Virus record (IMG/VR): IMGVR_UViG_3300032086_002987 | Location: 1 to 32,141 of that record | DNA from: a virus | Length of the DNA stretch: 32,141 nt | Strand: one strand, 5' to 3' | In this document: positions 1 to 5,690 of the stretch, in pieces | How positions within the stretch are numbered: the stretch's first letter is position 1 | Layout: each line of letters opens with the position of its first letter | The notes under the pieces: model-generated | Told to the model about the DNA's origin: nothing | Seen by the model: the letters and a program-made list of their open reading frames with translations, nothing else | The model's database searches: none | Translations under genes and position numbers: made by a program

Positions 1-28
1 ATCGGCAGAAAAGTCAATAGGTCTTGAG

Positions 29-148
29 TCATTTTTGGAAAATATACTCAACTATTTTTATTAATTCTGTACCGTAAAAGTAAGCGCCATATACTACCAT
101 AACGCCAATCAGTGTGTGAGCCATTGCATCTAAAATTTTATCTAACAT
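29..148 (-). CDS. Small putative single-span membrane peptide
   Basis: A short minus-strand reading frame of 39 residues when begun at 148, or 44 when begun at the in-frame ATG at 163. I prefer 148 because an AAAGG stretch lies 7 bases before it, whereas the ATG at 163 has no visible ribosome site. The middle of the peptide, around HTLIGVMVVYGAYFYG, is hydrophobic enough for one membrane segment; the N-terminal part is amphipathic (MLDKILDAMA). It stops at TGA (31-29). No family is recognised. It is the leftmost gene of the leftward accessory module, and a perfect 16-bp palindrome lies just upstream. Its size and composition resemble the small membrane peptides common in phage accessory regions, but coding is inferred from start signal and composition only. 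Confidence 0.45.
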   Translation of the reverse strand: MLDKILDAMAHTLIGVMVVYGAYFYGTELIKIVEYIFQK

Positions 149-169
149 CTTATTGCCTTTCATTAATTG

Positions 170-185
170 TTATACTTAAGTATAA
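170..185. promoter_or_regulatory. 16-bp perfect palindrome, operator-like
   Basis: TTATACTTAAGTATAA reads the same on both strands, with no interruption. It sits 7 to 22 bases upstream of the ATG at 163 of the small minus-strand gene, in a very AT-rich tract that also contains TATAATATAT. Position and symmetry suggest a binding site for a dimeric regulator or a promoter/operator overlap for the leftward peptide gene. The function is inferred. Confidence 0.35.
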
Positions 186-260
186 TATATATCGTCCATA
201 AGTCAAGTAATACTTTAATATAATATCAGAATAAACACATGTTTTTTATTGGCAGTACCT

Positions 261-331
261 TACTGTCATTATGGCAGGGGCAGTTATTTGTTCTGTCATC
301 TTGGCATCTGTTACTGTCATTTTGGCGGGGG
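261..331. repeat. Three short direct repeats, operator-like array
   Basis: Copies of CTGTCATnnTGGC begin at 263, 293 and 314. The first and third extend to a 20-base unit (261-280 and 312-331) with 18 identical positions and a G-rich end. Each unit has partial dyad symmetry (CTGTCA against TGGCAG), clearest in the first. Start-to-start spacings are 30 and 21 bases, close to three and two helical turns. The stretch lies in the 230-base gap between the small membrane peptide and the HNH gene, where I find no credible gene. The G-rich third unit can also pair with CCACCC/CCGCC near 380-393. A protein-binding array or an RNA leader are both possible. Confidence 0.4.
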
Positions 332-393
332 TGGTGTAAACACAACCAAGACACACAGAATTAAATGTCTATCCCAATCCACCCTAACCGCCC

Positions 394-843
394 CTATCGG
401 TAGTATTGGCGCCCTCCTCCTTCTTTTGGTTGATTCAACAGAGGCATATTCGCTTCCTCTGGAGTCCGCCCACCTTTTTTAGAGTTACATTTGAAACAGG
501 CGCACACAAGATTCTCCCATGTATCTTTTCCGCCCCGCCATTTTGGTTTTACATGATCCAGAGTTAGTTTGTCTGGATTCTTTATGCCACAGTACTGACA
601 TGTATAATCATCGCGCAAAAATATATTTCTTCGACTCGGCCCCGCCTTATATGTAAAAGATATAAACTTTTTAACCATTGCCACCTTGGGTAGTGGATAA
701 TATTCCCCATTCGCCCCGAATATTCTTCTCTCATGGAACTCAATTGGTACAATCGCCCCTTTGAGCAACAAAGTGATTCCTTTTTGCCACGAGAGTTTAG
801 TTAGTATACTATAATCCATATTTAATATTAATGTTGTTTCCAT
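394..843 (-). CDS. HNH endonuclease (HNH_5-like)
   Basis: This 149-residue protein has the layout of the common bacterial/phage HNH family of about 165-180 residues. Residues 1-40 form the N-terminal region ([16 protein letters not shown], a variant of the family's 'LNATYEPLNVVSW' opening). The nuclease core follows: [17 protein letters not shown] with a CxxC zinc pair at 82/85, [13 protein letters not shown] with the catalytic His97, [12 protein letters not shown] with Asn111 and the second Cys pair, then [13 protein letters not shown] start it at 843 rather than 900. The ATG at 843 follows the methyltransferase stop by one base and has a weak AGG site, while the longer form would overlap that gene by 56 bases. 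The two genes are probably co-transcribed leftward. Such HNH proteins occur as free-standing homing-type nucleases or as packaging helpers; the position away from the terminase favours the former. Confidence 0.85.
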   Translation of the reverse strand: METTLILNMDYSILTKLSWQKGITLLLKGAIVPIEFHERRIFGANGEYYPLPKVAMVKKFISFTYKAGPSRRNIFLRDDYTCQYCGIKNPDKLTLDHVKPKWRGGKDTWENLVCACFKCNSKKGGRTPEEANMPLLNQPKEGGGRQYYR

Positions 844-844
844 T

Positions 845-1486
845 TTACCTACAGAGTATAAAAATATCTCCCTTATCCCTATTCTCCCACTCGAACCCAT
901 TCCTGACGAGGAATTCTTCTGCTAATTTCATAAAATCCTCATTGACTCCATGACAATCCCAGCAATTCTGATAGTCTATTGTTAGATCAAACCATTCGCC
1001 CAGTATTTCTTTCAGATAGCCTATAGATAACTCTCTTGGATGAGGGGGATAAGTATATATATCAAGTCCTCTACACCAGTTTTGAAAAACCTTATAACAA
1101 TGCAAATTAGGTGTACTTATGAACACCGCCCCTTTATCTTTTACCAATCGCGCACACTCAGACACTAAATTTATCACACCGCTCCCTGTGAAATGATTAA
1201 GTTCCAAAAAATCATCTGTATCTTGATCTTTGATATGTTCTATCAGCTCCATACACAACACCAAATCAAACTCACCCTCAATCGGTATGTCATATCTAAG
1301 GTCGGTACTAGTATTTGTTATGTCTAAATCAAATCGCTCATTTAAGATCCCGGTAAAGACTGTAGGAGTACCAAGCTCCAACACTTTAATATTATTTCTT
1401 AACACACCATTCTCTTCAAGATAACTAATAGTTATATCAAACCTTCTCTTATGTGTATTCAAATAATTGATTTCCCAATCTTCCAT
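845..1486 (-). CDS. SAM-dependent class I methyltransferase
   Basis: A 213-residue protein with a Rossmann-type methyltransferase core. The SAM-binding motif I is VLELGT at 35-40. The acidic strand-2/strand-4 region has [11 protein letters not shown] at 75-85, the usual 'xxxEVIEH' signature of Methyltransf_11/23-type enzymes. A post-core strand reads VFISTPN near 120-126, where these families have 'STPN'. The C-terminal third ([11 protein letters not shown]) resembles the segment following the core in SAM enzymes that act on small molecules, sugars or lipids. No DNA target-recognition domain or DPPY/PCQ motif is visible, so a DNA methylase role is unlikely. It is the first gene of the leftward module, one base upstream of the HNH gene. 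A partial TTTGTGTA match lies on its own strand at 1543-1536, upstream of the ATG. The substrate is unknown. Confidence 0.8.
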   Translation of the reverse strand: MEDWEINYLNTHKRRFDITISYLEENGVLRNNIKVLELGTPTVFTGILNERFDLDITNTSTDLRYDIPIEGEFDLVLCMELIEHIKDQDTDDFLELNHFTGSGVINLVSECARLVKDKGAVFISTPNLHCYKVFQNWCRGLDIYTYPPHPRELSIGYLKEILGEWFDLTIDYQNCWDCHGVNEDFMKLAEEFLVRNGFEWENRDKGDIFILCR

Positions 1487-1583
1487 TTCTCACCACACCC
1501 AAAATCGCCCTTGAAGTTTTCCTGCTATTCTTTTTTACACAAATAGTCACAATAGTTTCATGGCATCTTTTTTAAAAAACACT

Positions 1584-1596
1584 CTTTTTTGTGTAT
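1584..1596 (+). promoter_or_regulatory. Putative late promoter motif (copy 1)
   Basis: A T-run followed by TGTGTAT (1590-1596) in the divergent intergenic region, about 75 bases upstream of the acidic-protein start. This is one of seven intergenic copies of the same motif in this window. A separate host-like TATAAT occurs downstream at 1614-1619, so this gap may hold two promoters. Confidence 0.55.
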
Positions 1597-1669
1597 AGCT
1601 TTTTACATCTTACTATAATATGATAGTAGATTTTTATTTTTTTAACATTTTATTGAATGGAGTGCGCAC

Positions 1670-1918
1670 ATGTTCAATAGTAAAAACGAACCTAAGAAGG
1701 TTGAAGCTGCTGAAGATTTTGTAGCTAAGGCTTCCGAAGAACTAGAAGAGGCGGTTGCTGAAGAGATCGAAGTTGAAGATCCGGCTGTAGAAGAAGCGGC
1801 GGCGATCATTGAAGAGTTAGCTGAAGAAGTAGCAGAAGAAGAGGTTGCTGAGGAAGTTGCCGAGGAAGCTGTTGCTGAGGATACCCCACCTGTAAGACAT
1901 AGAGGGCCTCAAGCTTAA
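1670..1918 (+). CDS. Acidic low-complexity protein, function unknown
   Basis: An 82-residue protein. Residues 9-72 are almost entirely Glu, Ala and Val, with tandem EEVAEE-type units (EELAEEVAEEEVAEEVAEEA). The C-terminal ten residues differ sharply (TPPVRHRGPQA), proline- and arginine-rich. The composition predicts a highly charged, helical or disordered protein. A TGGAG site lies 9 bases before the ATG. Its stop codon overlaps the ATG of the sigma-like gene (TAATG), so the two are probably translationally coupled. It is the first gene after the divergent region and its promoter motif. I recognise no family. By position it could be a partner of the sigma factor, or an acidic DNA-mimic or core protein; there is no sequence evidence for any of these. 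Confidence 0.7.
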   Translation: MFNSKNEPKKVEAAEDFVAKASEELEEAVAEEIEVEDPAVEEAAAIIEELAEEVAEEEVAEEVAEEAVAEDTPPVRHRGPQA

Positions 1919-2418
1919 TGCGAATACCTAGTAATATGTCAGAACAAGAAGTTGTTGACACGATTACTAAAGTATCCGAAAGACTGTCCAACAAATATAC
2001 ATTTGCGTTTTACACGGCTGAAGATATTCGGCAAGAAGCCTTTATTTTAGGAATGGAAGCTCTAGAGAGATATGATGAAGGAAAGCCTCTTGAGAACTTT
2101 CTGTTTGTCCATATTGGTAACAGACTGAAAAACTTCAAGAGGGATAACTATTTTAGACATGATGAGGGGAAGGCGGAGAAGGTTCAGAAGAGAAAGCGTA
2201 ACTTGTTGGAGCCGGCGAATCTGGAAGACTTTAGTATAGCTAAAGGGGGCGACGACTTGAGTTCAAAGATTTCTGACGAAGAAATTATAGAATTAGTAAA
2301 GAGAAATATACCGGCGAATATGAGGGCGGACTTTCTTAGACTATGTGCGGGAGTCACGCTGCCCAAGGCGAGGCGTACCGAAATAATGGGTGTTATTAGG
2401 AGGATCGTAGAAGGATGA
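1918..2418 (+). CDS. Late-transcription sigma factor, T4 gp55-like
   Basis: A 166-residue protein related to sigma-70 region 2 as found in T4-type gp55 late sigma factors. Residues 34-80 carry the core. AEDIRQEAFILGMEALERYD matches the region 2.1/2.2 helix that contacts the RNA polymerase clamp. PLENFLFVHIGNRLKNFKRD matches the region 2.3/2.4 helix that melts and reads the -10 element. Residues 83-120 are a charged linker. The C-terminal 45 residues (SDEEIIELVKRNIPANMRADFLRLCAG) look like the reduced tail seen in gp55 relatives rather than a full region 4. I do not see the hydrophobic/acidic clamp-binding end of T4 gp55; this protein ends in RRIVEG. Its length is close to T4 gp55 (185). It starts in the TAATG overlap and ends overlapping the next gene (ATGA). 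It is the best candidate to read the TGTGTAT motif found before the structural genes. Confidence 0.8.
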   Translation: MRIPSNMSEQEVVDTITKVSERLSNKYTFAFYTAEDIRQEAFILGMEALERYDEGKPLENFLFVHIGNRLKNFKRDNYFRHDEGKAEKVQKRKRNLLEPANLEDFSIAKGGDDLSSKISDEEIIELVKRNIPANMRADFLRLCAGVTLPKARRTEIMGVIRRIVEG

Positions 2419-3212
2419 AGAAGCGAGGTAGGTTCTCAGTAGAAGAGGTGCAATTTATCGAGCAGAATTGCGAGGCTCTTTCTCCACAGGCAATAGCGGA
2501 TCAGCTAGATCGAGATGTTTCATCTATTACCAAACATATCGAAGACAATATAGGTTTCTCAGCGAAGCAGAAAAGGGAAGTTGAGGCTCATCAAGAGCTA
2601 AAACGGAAGCCTTACTATAAGGAGCTAGAAAAACAGTTCTCCGAGGCTGAATTAGAGATGTTTCAGTTTCACTTCAAGAAAATGTGGGCTCAATTCAAGG
2701 ACGACGTGTTTCATACAGAAGAAATCCAAATCGTCGATACTATCAAGCTCGAAATTCTAATGAACAGAATCCTGACGGCTCAGCAGGATAATATTACAAA
2801 CATAGAAAACACGCAGATGCTTATAGACGTTGAAAAGCAGATGGATCATCAAGATCAAGACCGTGACTACATCTCGTCGTTAGAGCGACAGGTAGCTATG
2901 TTTAGGGCGGCTCAAGAGACGCTATCTAAGGATTACAAAGATCTGCAAGCACGTAAGGCAACAATGCTCAAGGACCTAAAAGGTACTCGTGAGCAGCGAA
3001 TCAAAGCTATTGAAGACTCTAAGCTTACGTTTGCATCGTTGGTGAAAAAGATTGCATCAGATCCTAATTTCAGAACCAATATAGGACTAGAGATGGAAAA
3101 AATGCGCTTAGCTACAGAAGCAGAGAAAGAGCGCTTATCAGAATACATAAAATATGAAGACGGGCAAGTTGACCAGCCCTTTCTTTCATCAGACACTGTT
3201 AAAGGAGATTAA
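2415..3212 (+). CDS. HTH/coiled-coil protein, probable terminase small subunit
   Basis: A 265-residue protein. Residues 5-45 form a helix-turn-helix or Myb-like unit (GRFSVEEVQFIEQNC, then LSPQAIADQLDRDVSSITKHIE). The rest is strongly helical and charged, with long coiled-coil stretches around 145-200 and 225-245. An N-terminal DNA-binding HTH followed by an oligomerising helical region is the plan of phage small terminase subunits, which recognise the packaging site and regulate the large subunit. The gene lies upstream of the large terminase, separated by five genes, which is more distant than usual. ATG overlaps the sigma stop by four bases, with AGGAGG 11 bases upstream. The small-terminase call rests on architecture and position. 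A transcriptional regulator is the alternative. Confidence 0.55.
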   Translation: MKKRGRFSVEEVQFIEQNCEALSPQAIADQLDRDVSSITKHIEDNIGFSAKQKREVEAHQELKRKPYYKELEKQFSEAELEMFQFHFKKMWAQFKDDVFHTEEIQIVDTIKLEILMNRILTAQQDNITNIENTQMLIDVEKQMDHQDQDRDYISSLERQVAMFRAAQETLSKDYKDLQARKATMLKDLKGTREQRIKAIEDSKLTFASLVKKIASDPNFRTNIGLEMEKMRLATEAEKERLSEYIKYEDGQVDQPFLSSDTVKGD

Positions 3213-4307
3213 ATGAAGACAGCAGTAATTTTTGGCGTAACTGGCCAAGACGGATCATACTTAACTGACTTGCTACTTTCGGAAGATTACAAAGTGATTG
3301 GCGTCGCCCGAAGAAGTAGTGTGGACACGACCGAACGGATTGACAGGCATGAGAAAAATAATTCTTTTTTGCTAGTTGAGGGAGACATCACGGATGGATT
3401 CTGTGTTTCGGACATTATTAATAAATACCAGCCTGACGAAGTATATAATCTTGCAGCACAGTCTCACGTTGGTACTTCTTTTAAGCAACCGACACTGACT
3501 TGGGATGTTACCGCTGGAGGATGTCTAAATATACTAGAAGCGATCAGAGTTTCCCCAAGATGTGACGATATTAAGTTTTATCAAGCGTCATCTAGTGAGA
3601 TGTTTGGCAAAAACTTTACTGTTACAGATTATGGAAAATATCAAGACGAAGATACGGCTTTTATGCCTCAGTCACCATATGCAATTGCAAAACTTGCAGC
3701 TCACCACTTAGTTAGAAATTACAGAGATAGCTATGGTATTCATGCGTCTAGCGGAATCCTGTTTAATCACGAAAGTGAAAGACGTGGCGAAAATTTTGTA
3801 ACTCGTAAGATTACAAAGTGGATTGGCAGCTTTGTAGAGTGGCTAAATACAAACAATCTTGCAGCGCACCAGTTAACAGCGACTTCATCCGAAAACGAGA
3901 AGATATACGCTTCTGGACACCAAGAATCATTTGATAAATTAAGATTAGGAAATTTACAAGCAAGGAGAGACTGGGGACATGCGAAAGACTATGTACGAGC
4001 AATGTGGCTCATGCTCCAACAGGAAGAGCCAGACGATTATGTCGTCGCTACTGGAGAAACACACAGTGTTGAGGAATTTTTGGAATACGCTTTTAGGCAC
4101 GCTCATCTTGGTGATTGGAGTGAGTACGTGTACATTGACCCTGAATTCTTTAGACCCGCTGAAGTTGATTACTTACTTGGCAACCCGTCCAAAGCAACAG
4201 CAAAGCTCGGATGGGAACCAGAAATAAAGTTTCAAGAGTTGGCTGAATTAATGACGGAGGCTGATATTAATGAGAAATTACGACGACCCGGCTTACAAGA
4301 AGTTTAG
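3213..4307 (+). CDS. gmd: GDP-mannose 4,6-dehydratase
   Basis: This enzyme converts GDP-D-mannose to GDP-4-keto-6-deoxy-D-mannose using bound NADP, the first step toward GDP-fucose and related 6-deoxy sugars. The 364-residue sequence shows the extended short-chain dehydrogenase fold: GVTGQDGSYL at 8-17 (GxxGxxG cofactor loop), RRSS at 33-36 (NADP ribose phosphate), LAAQSHV at 80-86, SSSEMFG at 126-132 (Ser where most homologues have the catalytic Thr, with Glu129), Tyr156 and Lys160 of YxxxK, and GNLQARRDWGHAKDY at 246-260. Residues about 203-245 are longer than in typical GMD, replacing the usual short segment before GNL. An AAAGGAG site lies 5 bases before the ATG. Such genes are known phage auxiliary metabolic genes, thought to alter host surface polysaccharide. 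Its place inside the packaging cluster is unusual. Confidence 0.93.
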   Translation: MKTAVIFGVTGQDGSYLTDLLLSEDYKVIGVARRSSVDTTERIDRHEKNNSFLLVEGDITDGFCVSDIINKYQPDEVYNLAAQSHVGTSFKQPTLTWDVTAGGCLNILEAIRVSPRCDDIKFYQASSSEMFGKNFTVTDYGKYQDEDTAFMPQSPYAIAKLAAHHLVRNYRDSYGIHASSGILFNHESERRGENFVTRKITKWIGSFVEWLNTNNLAAHQLTATSSENEKIYASGHQESFDKLRLGNLQARRDWGHAKDYVRAMWLMLQQEEPDDYVVATGETHSVEEFLEYAFRHAHLGDWSEYVYIDPEFFRPAEVDYLLGNPSKATAKLGWEPEIKFQELAELMTEADINEKLRRPGLQEV

Positions 4308-4527
4308 AACAGATGTCTTGAGAAGGGACAAGTTCTGTTGTAAAATGTGTAAGGCGAGTGGCAAAAAGAAGAAAATGTACGTTCACCATATTAGAAAATG
4401 GGCTAGTGCGTCTTCTCTAAGATTTGATGTCGGTAATGGGATTACACTTTGCTACAATTGTCACAAAGAAGTAACTGGTAAAGAAGAACACTACGAGTCT
4501 TATTTGTTAGGTTTAATCAATGGCTAA
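4270..4527 (+). CDS. Small HNH endonuclease
   Basis: An 85-residue HNH protein. The core begins with WR-type replacement residues YKKFRTDVLRRDKFCCKMC, giving the CxxC zinc pair 24/27. VHHIRKW follows with His39/His40, then GITLCYNCHKEV with Asn56 nearby, Cys61/Cys64 and His65. Almost the whole protein is the nuclease domain, as in the short free-standing HNH proteins found next to terminases that help packaging, and in Gp74-type proteins. A GGAGG site precedes the ATG by 9 bases. The gene begins inside the end of gmd (38-base overlap in another frame) and its end overlaps the ERCC4 nuclease gene by 8 bases, so it is built into the packaging operon rather than being a recent insertion. Confidence 0.85.
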   Translation: MRNYDDPAYKKFRTDVLRRDKFCCKMCKASGKKKKMYVHHIRKWASASSLRFDVGNGITLCYNCHKEVTGKEEHYESYLLGLING

Positions 4528-5044
4528 AAAGAAAATACCAAACTATACAGTAATTAAGGACACGAGAGAGCAGCGCGGTTGGATCTTTAATAAAGTTGAC
4601 CGATGTAATGGTATGCTTACCGAAACCTTGAAAACTGGTGATTATACATTGCAAGGATTTGAAGATCAGGTTTGTATTGAAAGAAAAATGAGCGTCGAAG
4701 AGATTGCTAATAATCTAGGCAAACAAAAGAAAAGATTTGATGCCGAAATACAAAGAATGATTGAGTACCCCTTCAAGTATATTGTTTGTGAGTTTTCTAT
4801 GTCTGATTTGATTGATTATCCAAATTCTATCTTTAGCGACAACATGAAGAGCCGAAGACCTGATTACGTTCAGGCTCAAATTAGCAAAAGAAGAATAACC
4901 GGCAAATATTTACTGAAGACTTTGTTAGAGTACCAAACTTGGCATGGCATACATGTTCTTTTCTGTGACAACAAGACCAACGCATTTAAAGTGACTGACA
5001 GTATATTCAAGAGGTTAAATGAGATGTTTCATGGTCAAGACTAA
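4520..5044 (+). CDS. ERCC4-domain (XPF/Mus81-like) nuclease
   Basis: A 174-residue protein with the ERCC4 structure-specific nuclease fold. DTREQRGW at 14-21 matches the family's opening strand. The catalytic part TGDY (39-42) and IERKM (53-57) matches GDx(n)ERKxxxD, with Glu59/60 standing in for the final acidic residue after ERK. It lacks the helicase and the tandem HhH domains of cellular XPF, as expected for a stand-alone phage enzyme. The family cuts branched or flap DNA 3'-side; here it could trim junctions in replicated concatemers before packaging, or repair DNA. ATG follows a TAGG site. The gene overlaps the small HNH gene upstream (8 bases) and the ClpP-like gene downstream (26 bases). 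Confidence 0.85.
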   Translation: MAKKKIPNYTVIKDTREQRGWIFNKVDRCNGMLTETLKTGDYTLQGFEDQVCIERKMSVEEIANNLGKQKKRFDAEIQRMIEYPFKYIVCEFSMSDLIDYPNSIFSDNMKSRRPDYVQAQISKRRITGKYLLKTLLEYQTWHGIHVLFCDNKTNAFKVTDSIFKRLNEMFHGQD

Positions 5045-5690
5045 TAGGTCTCAGATATATTCCGCGCTGTCAAATTGGCACGACTATGGTGTTCTTAGCC
5101 AGACAAGAGAAATATTCCTTGGATCTGGAGACGATGGCTTAGATTCTAAAGATTCAGCTACCTTCCTGAAGAATCTTATAATGCTTGAGTCTCTGGGTCC
5201 ACACCCTATAATTATCCACCAGTATAACATTGGTGGAGATCAAGCTGCGGGCTTTGCTATCTACGACGCTATCAGGGCAAGCAAATGCAAATTCTTATTT
5301 ATGTCTTATGGTAGTGCGTCTTCTATGGGAAGTATAATTCCACAAGCCGTTGTTGGCAAAGGTCTGAGGGTCACACACCCGAATACAGAGTGGTTAATCC
5401 ATGAAGGGTCTTGTGAGACCAGTGGAACAACAAAGCAGTTTATATCGAACGCTGAGGCCCTTAAAAGGTCAAAAGAATTAATGTATGACATATTTGTCAA
5501 TGCATGCAAGAAAGGTGCAGCCTTTAAGGGTAAAAAACCTGCAGAGATTAAGGCTATATTAAAACGCAGATTAAATGTGAAAGAAGATTGGATTCTCGAT
5601 GGATATCAAGCTGTCGAATATGGGTTTGCGGATATTGTGTTCGGCAAAGGTCAAAATAATTCCATCGAAAATATACTCAAGAGATTGTAA
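5019..5690 (+). CDS. ClpP-like serine protease
   Basis: A 223-residue protein of the ClpP/S14 fold. EIFLGSGDD at 31-39 is the first strand. GSASSMGS at 98-105 contains the nucleophile, Ser102 by alignment to ClpP GxAASMG. WLIHEGS at 125-131 gives His128. KEDWILDGYQAVEYG at 188-202 aligns with ClpP ERDxFxxxxEAxxYG, giving Asp190. The triad therefore looks complete. The start at 5019 follows AGAGG by 4 bases; an in-frame ATG at 5031 is possible. It overlaps the ERCC4 gene by 26 bases and its TAA overlaps the terminase ATG. Phage ClpP-like proteins often mature the prohead, but this phage also has a protease fused to its scaffold, so the target here is open: a second head-protein cleavage or degradation of host proteins. 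Confidence 0.85.
   Translation: MRCFMVKTNRSQIYSALSNWHDYGVLSQTREIFLGSGDDGLDSKDSATFLKNLIMLESLGPHPIIIHQYNIGGDQAAGFAIYDAIRASKCKFLFMSYGSASSMGSIIPQAVVGKGLRVTHPNTEWLIHEGSCETSGTTKQFISNAEALKRSKELMYDIFVNACKKGAAFKGKKPAEIKAILKRRLNVKEDWILDGYQAVEYGFADIVFGKGQNNSIENILKRL

Noticed and set aside
261-331. CRISPR array
   Set aside because: Only three units, spacers of unequal and very short length (8-17 bases), no leader and no cas genes.
249-482. Plus-strand reading frame of 77 codons begun at TTG
   Set aside because: Its first part is the three-copy repeat tract and the rest runs antisense over the HNH gene end; it has no ribosome site and a Cys/His/Gly pattern that comes from the repeated DNA.
844-900. N-terminal extension of the left HNH gene to the ATG at 900
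   Set aside because: It would overlap the methyltransferase by 56 bases; the ATG at 843 abuts that gene's stop and fits the start of the HNH family.
1452-1458. An eighth TGTGTAT, inside the methyltransferase gene
   Set aside because: It lacks the T-run, is inside a coding sequence on the opposite strand, and is not directly followed by a gene start; treated as a chance match, although it reduces the specificity of the bare 7-mer.
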